DNA of 64,000 nt, from positions 1,240,001 through 1,304,000 of the forward strand of contig NC_016134.3 in the NCBI RefSeq assembly GCF_000005505.3. The letters run 5' to 3'. The DNA comes from Brachypodium distachyon. Taxonomy: Eukaryota; Streptophyta; Magnoliopsida; Poales; Poaceae. Below, in pieces: positions 12,300 through 25,701 of this stretch; the first letter of the stretch is position 1; every line of letters begins with the position of its first letter. The notes beneath the pieces were generated by a model. The model did no database searches, had not been told where the DNA came from, and saw only the letters and a list, made by a program, of their open reading frames with translations. The position numbers were made by a program, and so were the translations under genes.

Positions 12300-13084
12300 A
12301 GAAACAAATAGAGCCTTCTCTCTCAAAGCTGCTAACCACTCTCAAACTCATCACCACCACCACATGCTTCTCATTTCCATTGACAGTAGTGCTTTCTCAT
12401 TTCTCAGTCCTCACAAGCTTGCAACCCTAGCTCTCTCTCTTTCATCTCTCTGCTCTCTTTTGAAAGATCCCTTCTTTTTCCCTTTCAGCTCCTCGCCCCC
12501 AATCCTTCCTTCTTTTGCCACACGAGATGTGGCTTGCCCGGAACTAGCAGTGGAGAGCAAAGCTTGGGGCAAAGCAGCAGCAGGGCCAGCCAAAGCTCAG
12601 ATTCCCGTGGGCGTGGTGGCCGCTATTTCACCGCCCTCCACCCGCCGATTCACCGACGGAAGGATCCATCCAATCCCCCCAGCTGTCGGCGCCTTACTTT
12701 CCACTGGAGCCCGGTTTTCCTGGCGGATTTTCTCGTCGTTTCTTGGGCCAAAGGGCGGCGGCGCTTTGGAGCGTTTCTGTTGCGGTGGCGTCTTGAGGCT
12801 CGATCCACTGCGCCGGGGGCAGTTTCTGGTCCGGGGCTGGCTGGGAGCAGTTCTTGATGAGTTCTTGAGCTGGTTGCGGTGCCCCATCCATCCCTGTTGC
12901 TCGTGCTGTTCGATTGGTTTGGGGGGAATTGGTTCTTGCCTAGTCCAGGGTTCCTGTTCCTCTGGTTTCTCGCGGCGTCAATCGGGAGAAATGCCGGTTT
13001 TGCAGCCCCCAAGTTGACCAATTCGATTAAGCTCTTTGTTGGTTCCCAATCCCATGGCGGATTCGGGGCATTGAGGAACCGGTG
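12300..13084 (+). promoter_or_regulatory. Promoter-proximal region and long 5' leader of the J-protein gene
   Basis: A pyrimidine-rich leader begins near 12310 (CT-rich to about 12490) and becomes GC-rich towards the ATG at 13085. If transcribed without splicing it contains an upstream ORF of 217 codons (12364-13017) ending 67 bp before the main start. I cannot see a clear leader intron. The uORF protein is of low complexity and looks non-conserved. Confidence 0.45.
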
Positions 13085-16000
13085 ATGGACATCATGACCT
13101 GGGCGCACATGGCGGCAGGGTGCGGCAGGGAGCGGGTCGCCTCCCTTGTCGATCGGCACTGGCCGGCCGTGTCCCGGGCCTGCGTGTGCTCGTCGTGCTT
13201 CGTCCTCGCCGCGCTGAGGCAGTGGCAGGGCTGCACGGCGCGGGGGTTCCTGGGGCTGGCGAGCTTGGGCCCCGCGGCCGTGTTTGTGATCCTCTGGAGC
13301 TTTTTCGTGTGCATGACCTCCCCGGTGTGCGCTCTCTACGCGCTTCTTATCCTGGTTAGTCCTGCAATTCCTGCTTATTTTTTGTGTGCTTGAGATCCTA
13401 AATCTTGTCATGTGCTGCCTTTTGCTATCTAAGTGTGGATTGCATGTTAGGTTCCATTTCTTTACTAAAGTATATACTCCGTAGTTAAACAGTCATTGCT
13501 TGTACGCAAGTAGTGTGCCATTTAAACTATCAAAGCACAGGATTAATTGGCTTGATGCATTACTGTCTACTGTAACCTTACATCACACTTTAGTATCCAT
13601 TCATGCTATTTCTAGATTATATCTGTCTCTGTTTAAGGTTTATCTCACTAGAGGAAGGATTGGGTGGTGTCTTAAGGATAAACACTGCCTGTTCTATCCA
13701 TTTTCTATCTATCTCTGTTTAAAGTTTATCTCACTAGAGGAAGAACTGGGTGATTTCTTAGGGATGAGCACTTGTGGCTGTTCTATCCATCCCTAGTAAT
13801 CAGTTTCAGGTTGATTGTTAAATCCTCTTGTTTGTTTGATTTACGTGAAATGCTTAAGGCCATTTTGCAGGTGAGGCTTTGACTTATACATAAAGCTAAC
13901 TTACTTTTGTCTATAAAGCAATTTGCTGTTTACGGAAAACAAATCACTAGGTGCTGGAAATTCACTTGTTCCAGCTACATGTTAGATTAATTCATTGACT
14001 ATTTATCCAGACCGAGGCACGCCTGTTACTACTCATGGAGTTCATTATTAAACATGTTTTTTACTGTTTATCTACCATAGTATGAGTTTCAACCTGTGTA
14101 TGTGTGTTCTGTGGTGGGATGAGTTACTAGTTATTTCAACATTTGTGTGTGTTTAGGGGATATCTGACTTTTTCAGCTAGATGACACTACCAAATAAATA
14201 CGTAGGAGCAAAATAATAGAGGAAAAAGATATCTGGGGCTATTTTTGTTGTTGTTTTCTCCCTGCCACTTTTCTTATTGCACTACAGACTATGTTGCTTG
14301 TTGTCGTCACCTATTGTACTATTTTAGTTACTAACTTCTGCTTACAATAAATGTTAGAAGATCTCCCGCCTAAGAAGGATATTGGAAGAGGTTATGTTAT
14401 CTAATTGTTTAATAAACTATTTCAGGGAGCTACTGGGGCAGTCATTCACTATATGGGCTATACACCTGGTCTTCTCATTGTAGGACTATTCGGAATATTG
14501 ATTATGTGGATGTATGGCTACTTTTGGATTACAGGAATGCTTCTGGTTGCTGGAGGTTTGTTTATCTGAATATATAAGTCGCTTCTGATGATATTGTCCT
14601 ACATTTTTATTTCGCCACATCTGTAGCCTTTTTTGCTTAATGATTTTGACCCTTAACCTAATGGAGGCTCCTCTGTGGTAATGCAGGTTCTATGTGCTCT
14701 TTGAAACATGCACGATTTGTGATACCTGTGTTGGCTGTATATGCTGTTTATTGTGTGGCTGTTCGTGTTGGATGGCTTGGAGTTTTCTTGACGCTGAATC
14801 TTTCTTTTCTGACAAATGATCTTCTGAACAAGTTGCTGCAAGGATATGAGGGCAGCACAGAAGAGATGGAATTTGAAGAAATGAAGGATCCTCATCCAGG
14901 GATGGATGAATTCTATCCTAGCTATGAATATCCTCCCGCTCCTGACAGTGAACCAGAGACTGTATCTTCTGCAAAGCCCTTTTGCGCATCGCCTACCCAA
15001 GATGTGTTGCATGTACAGAAAGAAGCATCTCCTAGTAAAATCGTGAAATCAGATTCGACTGCGTTGGATGAGATGAAGAGGATAATGGATGGTTCGACCT
15101 ATTATGAAATTTTTGGCATCCCTCGGAACAGAAGTGCCGACCTGAAGATACTGAAAGGGGAGTACAGAAGAATGGTAATACACAGCAAACCTTTCAACCG
15201 AGAGAATTCTTGTTTCTGTTCCTTATTTTTGTGGTCTGTGTTTTGTCTGTCTAGGCCATGCTTGTCCATCCTGATAAAAATATGGGAAATTCATTGGCGT
15301 GCGAGTCATTCAAAAAGCTTCAGTCAGCTTATGAGGCAAGTACTTTGGGAGTATATATGCCTTAGGTTTTTCTTGATTAGATTATTGTCAAGTCTAGATC
15401 ATAAATATGTTTTTTTCTACTGTTGATAAAGGTAACCGGTTTAGGCATACCTGTATGCAGGTTCTCTCAGATTTAACAAAGAAAAACAGCTATGATGAAC
15501 AACTGAGGAAAGAAGAATCACGGCAAATGACTCAGAGATCCCGTGTTGTCTCTCAACAGGTGGGGTCTTGTTCTTGCAATGTGGAGTCCAAATGGCTTCC
15601 TTTTGTGCATGATCTGGTTATGTTTTGGAGCACACAATTTAATATCTAGTTTCATATGTAATCCCATGTCTTCAGCATACTGTTATAATGCTGTTTTCCG
15701 CTTTGGAGCTCAATTGTATTGAAAATTGACTCAGACATCTCATGCTATCTCAACAGCTTTTCTTGTTTTGTAAATATGAAATTTATTCAGTTATCATTTG
15801 TACAAAATCTGGTCGATTTTTTAAACAATGTGATTTCTACATGACCCTGCTGTTTTGAACAATTTTGTCCAGTACGATTTCTTTATGAAATTCATATATA
15901 ATATAAAAAAAACTAAACTCATTTGTTAACTGTCTATTTTGCAGAGTGGGGTAGAGTTTCTCTCTGAAGAGTCCAGGCGTATACAGTGCACAAAGTGTGG

Positions 16001-17846
16001 TAACTTCCACTTATGGATATGTACCAAGAGAAGCAAAGCCAAAGCAAGATGGTGCCAGGTTAGGAGCCAGCATGTACTTTTTGGGCACTTGTTAACTGAG
16101 AGTACCACTGCAGCTGATTTGCATGAATTATGGGTATGCAGGATTGTTCTCAGCACCATGTTGCCAAGGATGGTGATGGATGGGTGGAAAATGGATATTC
16201 AACATCCTTGAAGGTACAGTTTTGTGCAGACTTCATTACATTTTACTTTGGTGTCAGTTTAGATGGAAGCACATATGGTCACTTGGATAGCTATCTTGGG
16301 CTTATCGCATTTAACTAGTACGAGCTGAGCATTAGTGGTTTAAAACAAATGGAGTATGTGTTTTAGTTAGTTAAGTTACAGCATGATCTTCTGAATTCTG
16401 GCACTCTGCAGAGATATTTGATAGAAAACCATTTAGTCTTCTTTTATGTAGTGAACTGCTTGCTTTTGTTGCTTAAACTAAGCTAATCCTATTCTTCCCG
16501 AGGTCAATTTTGAGCTTGATCAAATGTGGTCATTTGATCTGCTAACAATCCCAGAATGTTCTGCTCATGTATGATTCTATGGCATCCAAGGAAAATATCT
16601 AAGTTGCTAAAGGTGGATGCTCAAAGTACCTAGGGGTTTATAATTATATCTCAATCCCAGTACTAGCTACAGTGAATTTGTTTGTTGCATAAGCAAACAG
16701 TTCTGGATATCGGACAGCCCATTCAGGAATCTTGACTTGTAACATGCATGTCTATTTTGCAATGCAAACAGTTATGTTGAGTAGAAATTAAATCCAGTTC
16801 TTTCTTGCATTGTCCATTTCAGATAGAAATACCGCGAGCTTTTGTTTGTGCGGAGAGTAAAATATTTGATGTATCTGAGTGGGCTACCTGCCAGGTGTGT
16901 GCCTGTCTCCCTCTGTTTCATCATGTTTAATTTTCTTATACCTTTCAATTATTCACATGAATATGCACTTGCGACAATAAATGTCTCGAGTTATATGCTG
17001 TAGCTCAGGTCCAATTCCTTTTTCACGTGTGTGATGATCAATATCTAATTCACAGTTACTTATTTGGAGAGTTTGCACGCATTCCATGCCTACTACTCTG
17101 TAGTTCATAATGGCACATCATGTCAATTTTTACATCTTTCCAGATATACATGGTTGCTCTGTTATTTTCCTCTGTAGTTTTCTCACAATTTATAATTTAC
17201 TCTCTTCGTCTAACTACTTTGATCATGACTGAATAGGTTTATGTAGTTTAGAATTATCCTGATCTCTCCCTCTACTTTGAAAATAGGTTCAGTTGGTCCT
17301 TCAATCTTGTGAGATGCATAGAATACTTAGTTGCCTTAATTTATTCCTATGTTAACTTGAGGTAACGAATAATATCCATGACATGGCCTTTTGAAGTTGA
17401 AGGACCATACTAAGCTGTCTAGCATAGTAGGACCAAAACTATATTTTGCACTTAATACAAGAATCACATTACAACTGATATGCCATTTTATGACAATAGA
17501 CTAAGGATGACACCATGGTTTTATCTGAGAAAGGGTAACACTTCTCTAACTCATTTTGCTTTTGCTGATTATTATTATTATCCAGGGAATGGAGTGCAAA
17601 CCAAACACTCACGGTCCAACTTTTATGGTAAACATGGTTGGTGCGGATAGGATGCCTCAGAGATCCTACAGTTCTCGGTATCCCTTTAGCCTAGACGCGG
17701 AGATGATCCCTGAAGATGAATTCGATCTGTGGCTTCAACAGGCATTGGCAACAGGAGTCTTCTCTGACAGCCCAAAACGAAGGAAAAGCTGGAGCCCCTT
17801 CAAACTAACTCAAAAAGGGGTAAGAAGTTGGCGAAGATCGTCATGA
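13085..17846 (+). CDS. Membrane J-domain protein with Jiv90 domain (DNAJC14-like)
   Basis: Nine exons (13085-13354, 14426-14555, 14687-15174, 15255-15335, 15461-15559, 15945-16058, 16142-16213, 16823-16894, 17586-17846) give 528 residues with all phases consistent. The N-terminal half has several hydrophobic segments (about 55-90, 101-134, 140-168), predicting an integral membrane protein, probably ER. An acidic, proline-rich linker follows (about 180-255). The J domain starts near residue 270 (TYYEIFGIPRN) and has the catalytic HPD triad at 301-303, so it should stimulate an Hsp70 ATPase. After it comes the cysteine-containing Jiv90 domain (CTKCGNFHLWIC, then WCQDC, from residue 371), known from DNAJC14/Jiv. 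The C-terminus is basic. The intron after exon 4 has a GC donor. Start chosen as the first ATG of a GC-rich exon that stays open to a good donor. Confidence 0.9.
13621..13796 (+). repeat. 86-bp tandem duplication in intron 1 of the J-protein gene
   Basis: Units start at 13621 and 13707, each with atctRtctctgtttaaRgtt, tatctcactagaggaag and a shared 'ctgttctatcc' end. They are roughly 85-90% alike. No coding content. Confidence 0.8.
15336..15460 (+). other. GC-AG intron in the J-protein gene
   Basis: The donor reads GAG|GCAAGT and the acceptor ATGCAG|GTT. Using it joins QSAYE to VLSDLTKK, the expected J-domain helix III sequence. No GT donor nearby keeps the frame. Confidence 0.85.
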
Positions 17847-18780
17847 GGGCATGACATTAAGTAGGATGGCTGCATGGGCCTCAGATGACAACGACATTTG
17901 AAAAGGCAAACAATACAAGGGTTTGTATTTGTAAATAGACTGACAGAAAAGAATTGCCTGGCTGTGCAACTGGTTTTTGTCTGAAAAACAGAGAAACAAG
18001 AAGTAAAAGGAACTCTTAAATGAAAAGATGCAGTGAATCTGACTGTTAAAATTAGTGTTGTGTACCATGGCCATGGGTCCCCACGAGTTCATTCAACGAT
18101 CAGGTGTGCAGTCGAAACACGGCACCGCTAGCTGTAGCGTACAAGCATCAGCACTGTATGGATCAACAACGGAAGCATGCGGACGCTCATGACGGGAACG
18201 GAAGGGTTTCTTCATTTTGAAACAGGATGCTCTTGTTCATGGAAGTAGAAATTTCTGGAGGAGTGAAAGAAGCTGAAAAGAGAGCAGAATCTGGCTGCTG
18301 TATATACATGGAAAATCTTTCATCAGAAATGTACTGCCTGTAACATGGTAATCCTCTGTCAAACTCCCATGATCCAGGGTATGTGCTGTAACAAGCTACG
18401 CGGCACTCTATAACGTCCGGGGATAATGATAATGGAGGCATAATTCTTTTTGACTTGTTGCCCCTACTAATGCTTAATCTGATTTACCCCTGTAATGGCC
18501 CCATCATACATTGTGTGGCCTGATTAGTGATTTCTGTAGGTGAGAGGTAATACTTGCACTCTCTTGTTGGAACTATCTGCAGGGTGAGATCTAGATTAGA
18601 TTGCCTCATGATTTTTGGCATGTTTCTCTTTCCTTTTAATAGCTGAAGTTTGTTTCACATTCTCTTGGGTTTCTGGGCAGGGGCAGCTGCCCCTTTGATG
18701 CCACATATGAGTGCACGTGTATTGGGTAGATAAGTTTAGTACCTGGATAGAAGGATCGCATCTTAATATAAGGGAAACGC
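17847..18780 (+). other. 3' UTR and intergenic sequence
   Basis: The first roughly 250 bp are the probable 3' UTR of the J-protein gene. The rest has no gene or repeat that I can name. Confidence 0.4.
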
Positions 18781-19230
18781 CCAAGCCATCGAATTGCTCA
18801 AGCCATGTACCTTCCGCAGAGTTGCTTTGGAGTTTCCAAACTGTGCTTCATTTGATTGTGCACTGCTCCTTTGCCGTAACCTTCCGGCGCACCCCGTGGC
18901 ATTTGCACCCACGGTGTGGACCACACACCTGTCCCCTCTTTCCTTTAATCTATTTTGATTATGCCATCAGTGGCACCGTTTCCGCTTTATGTTAGCCAGG
19001 AGTAGCAGATAGGCTGGAATGCAACCATATTATGCTGCTCTGGTGGACTGAGAGGAATGGTAGAGTGTTCACAAACAATCAGTTGACTCTGATGGTGTGC
19101 AGCAAACTTATCAGTATTGTTGGACTTAGCTAGGGCAGTTCGAAAAAGGTAATTCAACCCACCCTGATTGCATCTAATCGAGTATTGTAAACTTTTTCTT
19201 GTACATCCTTCCTAATCAATGAAAAACAGC
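18780..19230 (+). mobile_element. Degenerate LINE (non-LTR retrotransposon) 3' remnant
   Basis: In broken frames the plus strand reads TVLHLIVHCSFAVTF, then further on LWWTERNGRVFTNN. These match the zf-RVT region and its downstream W-x-x-RN-x-R-x-F motif at the end of plant LINE open reading frames. No full reverse transcriptase is left and several frames are needed, so this is dead sequence. A short 3' tail ends near 19230. Confidence 0.5.
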
Positions 19231-19541
19231 CGAGCTGGAGATATTCCGTCAGAAGAAAAGTGGTTTGCAAGTGCATGCTGAGGCCACGTACGCATTCTTT
19301 CCTGTCATTACTTCTTTCTCCATGGCTACAAAGGTTGAGGGCTTCCGACTAAAAATGTAATCAAGTGCAATAACATAAGGACTGCATCATCCACGGCACC
19401 AAATGGCATCTTACTGCAAGTTACCATACTAACTGAAAACCCAAATTGTGTTCAACCCAAATTCTGTCCAAAATATTTCTAGAATACACCCAACAGTTGT
19501 CGAGAGAGACAATTATTCAAACACACAACAGACTTGGGATC

Positions 19542-22500
19542 TTAGATACCCTTCTCCAACATTGCGCGAACTCGGGTAGGCAGACCGTACAGCCTGATGA
19601 AACCTTCAGCATCCGCTTGGTTGTAGATCTCCCCGTTCTCAAACGATGAGATGTCTTCCCTGTACAGGCTGTAGGGGCTCTTCCGAGACGTGACAGTCAC
19701 CGAGCCCTTGTACAGCTTCAGGGTCACAGAACCTGTCGTTGTCGCCGTGATTGTTTCCATGAACGCATCCATGGACTGTCGGAGCGGGTCAAACCAACGC
19801 CCAGCGTACACCAGCTCCGCGTACTTGAGGGCAAGCATGTCCTTCCACTGCATTGTCTCCCTATCAAGTGTTAGGGCCTCAAGCTCGCGGACCGCAGCTG
19901 ACATGATGGTGCCACCAGGGGTCTCGTAAACACCACGAGACTTCATCCCCACAAGGCGGTTTTCCACCATATCTATACGGCCAATACCATGCTTCCCACC
20001 GATTTCATTGAGCTTGGTAAGGAGAGATGCCGGCGAGAGATCCTTTCCGTTGATAGAAGTAGGAACACCGGCAACTATACCAATCTCCAGATACCTGATG
20101 TATGAACCCAAGTTTTATTAGATACAACGTGCTGGCATAGTAATATGTATATTATGGTGGAACAATGAAAAATCTATGTTCTGCCAAGCAAGTCCGTGAA
20201 AGTAGCTGGTTTTTTCAGTACAACGAATTATAATGCAACAAGAATGTGCGAACAAAGTGTTTACAACACAAACAGACTGATGGTAGAGTTACCAATTCGG
20301 ATAATTTCTGTGCATGATATCAGAGGAAGAAAATATGCAGTTCATAGCAGCTCATGGTTTGAACAAGCCTTGTAAACTCAAATCTTAGTACCATACACAT
20401 ACAGTCTCACATGGCAAGTCTTTTGAAGCATAGCTAGATAGCAACCTAGTATGCTTGAGTTATAGATGCTGATTTCATGAACCATAACCTATCTTGAGTT
20501 AGCTGGTGGCTACACTCATTACAGAAAAAAGCATGGTCTAAGCTGTGAGCCGCATAAATATACGACTTTTTTTTCAGTAAGACAGTGTTTGGCTGCTAAG
20601 GAGATGAGATTTAGTCATGCCAAATTGGAACTTCACAATGCTGAATATCTCCAAAGTTCATCATAGAAAGATCCAACATCTCTAGTTCAGAACTGCTGTA
20701 TCCAGGATCACAAACCTGTTTTGGCAGTTCTCTGTGCAACTAACCTCTACCATATACCATTTGGGAATATGTATGACCCATTGCAGGAATTTAATGACTA
20801 TTGTACGCTACAGCAAAGATGAAAATAAAGAGTATAAAGAATATACAGACCACAAGCTATGGCCTATCGCAAGATAGGAGATTGATCACGTACTCGGGTT
20901 TTGAAGGTGCATTTTCTGGAGAAACAGACATCATATACATATCTTCTTTTGGCTCATTTGCTGGGTCTTCCAAAATGTCACCCTGCAACGTTGAAAGAAC
21001 TCACATCATCAATTAAAGACATTGACAAGACAAAGATGCAGGAGATTATCAATGGCGTCAACTTAATTGATTTAGAAGTTCTGAAATTATGCATCATGTA
21101 CAAGGTACTGCAAGATTCACATCCTCAACAACAGAAAGGAACAATAAAGCTCCGGAGAACATACGAGGTATAAACAAGGCAATGGCAATATACCTCATGA
21201 CTAAGGTGCCACAAATTTCGATCACGGCTGTATATTGATTTCTTTGAAACTGGAACTGGCACGTTGTGTTTCTTTGCATACTCAATTGCATCTTCACGTC
21301 CTGTAATATCCCACTCCCTCCAAGGCGCCACCACTTTAAGTTCCGGATTTAAGGCATAGAATGTAAGCTCAAAGCGAACCTACAGAAAAGGTTAGCATCA
21401 GATGACTGTCCAAACTAACATTCGCATAAACAGCAGTATCTACCTGGTCATTGCCTTTTCCAGTGCACCCATGAGCAACTGCATCTGCACCAACTTCCTT
21501 GGCAACGTCGACCATTGCCTACAATGGATATACAAATTGTTAGTCCTCCAATCAGCCATACTATTTGGTGTCCTCACAGAAATAAAAGGATGTATGAAAT
21601 GGTTGGATATAATCGTTTTAATACTTCATTCATCTAACAACTATGGAATTTACGTATTTAAGTCTGGCTCCTACAAATCTTACAGATCAACTGTTATCTA
21701 ATATAAAAAGAAAATACAAATCATAAAAGAAAATAACTCATAAGAGAAACCGATAAAGTGCCTATCAAACGGCTAATGCAATTGAGGAACATTACACAGC
21801 AGACTGAACAATGGCTTAAATGGTCCTACTCAGTGGTGAAAAAGGACTGGCACCTAAGGATTGCCACAGATAGCAACTTGGTTTTGTAGCACCAATCAAG
21901 CAAAGATTTGCTGTGTTTTTATTAGAGTGCAGTTGCACAGCACATGGCATTATTGTGATTTCAGTATTCAAATCATGATTAGCTACTGTCTTGATTCCTT
22001 TTCATTTAAGAGCATGTTTGGAACACAGGAATTTTGCATGAAACAATTCAGTTCTCGCAGATATATGGGAAAAGAATCCTTGTGTTACACAAAGCCCAAC
22101 TCAGTGGCAGATTATAGATCCACCCCTGGACCTACTCCATGACGCCTACAAGATTCAGTTTAGGAAAATTGAACAGAACTGTGCAACAACAGATGCCATC
22201 AACCTTGAACTACAAATAAGAAATGAAGGTGAGACTTGTAGGATTCTTGCAGGTGAGACTTTTTGGGAACAAATAAGAAATGAAGCATTACAGGGCAAAC
22301 TTGAACTACAATGGCTATTATTCCAGTATGAGGAAGTGCAAGAAAACACATTGTCAATTAAAGATAGACAGAAAACAGATTTCAAATGTACTCATGAGAC
22401 AATTATGCTAAAAACGTTATAAAGACACAAATACAACTATCAATTTCACCTTAGCAATAACAGGCCTAGCCATTGATGTACCAAGCAGATACTTTCTTTC

Positions 22501-23635
22501 GTAAACTGCACCAGCACGCAGGCAGGGATATATATATTGGCCAACAAATTCTTCTGTCAGGTCCTTGACAACAAGCTGGCTTGCACCACTAGCTTTTGCT
22601 TTTTTCTCCAATCCTTCCATTTCAATGGCACCCTACATTGTTTCAGAAAAAAAAATGTTGTATACAAAATATGCCAAAGTTACGAAACATGGGACGACAT
22701 GAAGCCATAGGGACAACAAGTGAAAAAATAATTGATTTTTTAATTCATAATAAATATAACCATCTAAGTCATCAGCTAGTAATGTAACAAACAAGGACAT
22801 GAAAGAGACAGCTGAGGCACTTATAGTTAGCATACCATCACATAATAAAATAGGACAGTAGAACTATTCAGTTGTATAGTAGAGCCTTGAGAATTACTCA
22901 AGTTATTTTAATATACCTGGCCAACATCAGCAGTGAAACATACGACTTCACAACCATAGTTCTCCCTTCAACATAAATCAAAACAGATAAGTTTAAGCTT
23001 CCCGACTGGTAAAAATCCATACTGAGGCAAGAAACCTTTTTTACCTGAGCCAGGGAACAATTACTGATGTATCCAAGCCACCGCTGTAAGCTAGAACAAC
23101 TTTATTTAATTTGCCAAGCAATCCACCTTTCTTTTGATCAGCACTAGCAGTTGTGGCATGCTCTTTTCCACTTGCCATTACGCAACTAACAGCTGCAGAT
23201 TATCACCGAGGACAAAATGATTATCATCATCTAACAAAAGCAATGCGCATCTCCTCCATATACAACCTAAAAACAAATCACTCAAGTTTACTACGTATCA
23301 GAAACACCCATCTTGCGTAAATGGCCCATGGACAATTGGACGCTAGCGGTGCTCATCAAACTTGATACTTGCTAAGCATGCGAACCAAGCCCTAGCTTGA
23401 TTTTTGCCTCAGTTACGAATTGGCGAATAGTATTAAGGAGATGAAACGGGGAGCTAAAGGGCGGGATCTGTTGGTAGGGTGACGGGAGCGAGAGAAACGA
23501 GGGGGGATAGATACCTGCGGTGGAGGCGCTCGCACGAGGAGGAAGACGATAGACGGAGCGAGGGGGCTGGCGGTGGGATGGGGAGGGAGAGGTGGCGGCG
23601 CTCGCTCGAAGACGAAGACAAGCGACGGGATTCAT
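19542..23635 (-). CDS. ASS: Argininosuccinate synthase, plastid-targeted
   Basis: Eight exons on the minus strand (23635-23515, 23192-23045, 22965-22917, 22632-22450, 21518-21444, 21379-21194, 20982-20894, 20094-19542) give 467 residues with consistent phases. The enzyme joins citrulline and aspartate using ATP, in arginine synthesis. The N-type ATP-pyrophosphatase loop AYSGGLDTS is at about 75-83, GCTGKGNDQ follows in the sixth region, and [19 protein letters not shown] and [19 protein letters not shown] are all family hallmarks. Exon 1 encodes a 40-residue R/S/A-rich leader without acidic residues, a plausible chloroplast transit peptide; its splice phase joins exactly to exon 2. The ATG at 23178 in exon 2 would give a protein without the transit peptide. 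Transcription is divergent from the coiled-coil gene at 25702. Confidence 0.95.
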
Positions 23636-25701
23636 GTTTCCAAGTCTGTCTGACCGAGCGAGAACCCAAGGGCACCTTTCGATGGAATCATATATATACA
23701 GTATAGCGTTAGATCGCTGGGCCAACGTGGGCCAAGGCGATGTTTTCGGCCCAAATACGGTAGAGAAGAGAACAGTATGCATACAGGACCAAATCATGGG
23801 TTCGATTTGAATTATTTCTGGGCCTATGCATGTGCCGACGCGGGATGGGCTGCGGCAGTTCTGGGCCGGTCGCAGGAACGGAGACGCAGCTGACGACGTC
23901 TTGGACATGTGCTGCGCGAACCTCGTCCTTTCTCGTCTTACACATGCAAGAAATTTTGAGGCTCGAAAAAACTCTTCGCGGTTCAAATTAGTATTACAAC
24001 TATTTTGTCTAAGTTTTGTCTTCGATGTCATCCTGTACAATTTTTGATCCTTATGTTGTACTAAAATATTCCTCGTCAGTTCTCGAAGCTATGAGATGCG
24101 ATTTGCAAAAAAGTGACCGGACTTGGCCAAAAGAACACCGGAGTTTGACCAAACACGGGGTTCATCTGAACATGAACAGGTCAAACTCGAGCCAAATCCG
24201 GTCAATCCGACATTGAATGTTAATGTGTGGTGGGCCAAACCCAGGCGAGACACGAGCTATACAAAAGTCCAGTCTGCGTGTACTAAAAAGAGTAGACGAA
24301 CCTGGACGGGACTGGCATATGCATCGTGGTGTGGTGTCGTTTTCTTTTCTTTCTATTATACTCCGATGTACTAGGCAATAGTAGATCACCACGAAGAGAC
24401 AAACATGCAAGAACGTTTTGTACACCGAGGTTAACACAGCCGAACTTAAATTAGGGTAAAGCAATGTTGTTTTGCGGGGCCTAGTAAGTGGAGTATAAGA
24501 TCAGTAGAAGAGACAAACATGAGCGTTTGCATCGAGCTTAACAGCGGAGCATATAAAATATTAAGGTAAAGGGATGGTGTGATTGAGTGAGTGAGCCAAC
24601 TCCACTACTAGCTACAAATGAATTAACCAATCAGCTGGAAAAGAGAAGGTTCTCTCGCCTTAAACAATCTTAAGGGCTAGCTGTACATGGCGGCTAGCTA
24701 GGCTACCTGCTCCATGTAAACACATGCGTGAATTCAGCTCGAAATAAGCCAGCAAAAAAAATATAGCTCAATCGTCAGGTCGAGGGGCGTTTATCTGAAA
24801 ACTTAACTGAAAACTTGCATAGAGCGAACGTTCACTCCCCAACTTTTCGCGTGACGAGCAGAGGTATCATCGTTGCAGACTAAAGTTGTGGTATTCAGAA
24901 AAGAAAAGTTGTCAGTTACTTATGAAGTCCTGAAGAGGCTGTTCGGATTGCGTCTTAGACGGCATGGTCTCCTGGCCTAATGGCTGCCTGAAGCGTAAAT
25001 TAATTTGTTTGTCTAGTGTCCGGCAGCAGCAAACCTGAGCTCAGCCGCATCTAGCACTAGTACATGGCTGACCAGGCAGCAACTTTTTTCAGGCATTTTT
25101 TGTCTGGGCCTCTGACCAAACAGGCCCTGAGTTAGCCACGGAAGGCAAGGGGCGTCGCGAATCTCAAAGCAGTGGAGCGGGGCGACCCGTGAGAGTGGAC
25201 AGTGAAATAGAGCCGTCGGCGATACGCGGCTGTCACGGAAATCCTTCCTTCCTTTCTTTTCCTATCCGGTCAGCATCGCCTACTACACCACCATCGACAG
25301 GCAGCAAAGCAACAGCAAGCAACCACCGCCCCAATTTCCCTCTCTTCCTTTCGTCCTCTCCTCCTTCCTTCCTGGGGGGACGCCATCGAATTCTCCAACG
25401 GGCAACTGCAACTTCTGCAACCGCTCTCTCTCTGCATAAACCGACGGCGGGGGGCGCGAGGACAGACGAGGGGGAAAAAAGGAGGCGCCTTTGCTGTAAA
25501 GCGGGCGCACTGCTCTGCTCTGCTCTGCTCTCTTCTCTCCCTCCCTCGACTACTCCACCTCGCCTTCCCTTCCCTTCCCTTCCCTTCCCCCGCGCCTCTT
25601 TTGATTTTCGTTTCCCGCCCGGGGAAAATTGCAGCGGCGGCGGCTCTGCCTCTTCCTCCTGGCGGCCGGCCAGCGGGCCAGAGCGGAGTAGCCCACCCGA
25701 C
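23636..25701. promoter_or_regulatory. Divergent intergenic region between the synthase and coiled-coil protein genes
   Basis: Two kb separate the two start codons. Just upstream of the synthase (minus) is 'tatatataca' near 23690, a possible TATA element. Around 24375-24570 there are two diverged copies of a roughly 125-bp unit (each with gaagagacaaacatg and ttaaattaggg/atattaagg followed by taaag). From 25170 the sequence is the GC-rich leader of the plus-strand gene. No gene is seen. Confidence 0.4.
25511..25589 (+). repeat. Pyrimidine microsatellites in the 5' leader (TGCTC and CCTTC repeats)
   Basis: Tandem TGCTC/CTCTG repeats run at 25511-25532 and CCTTC repeats at about 25562-25588, inside the presumed 5' UTR of the coiled-coil gene. 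Such CT-rich leaders are common in grass housekeeping genes. Confidence 0.85.

Noticed and set aside
22010..22270. Repeats in the large synthase intron (accttgaactacaa... motifs)
   Set aside because: Short internal similarities only; no TIR, target duplication or coding content strong enough to call an element.
23784..23816. tRNA-like 'gggttcgattt' sequences at 23.8 and 46.3 kb
   Set aside because: They resemble a T-loop but no acceptor or anticodon stem can be folded around either site.
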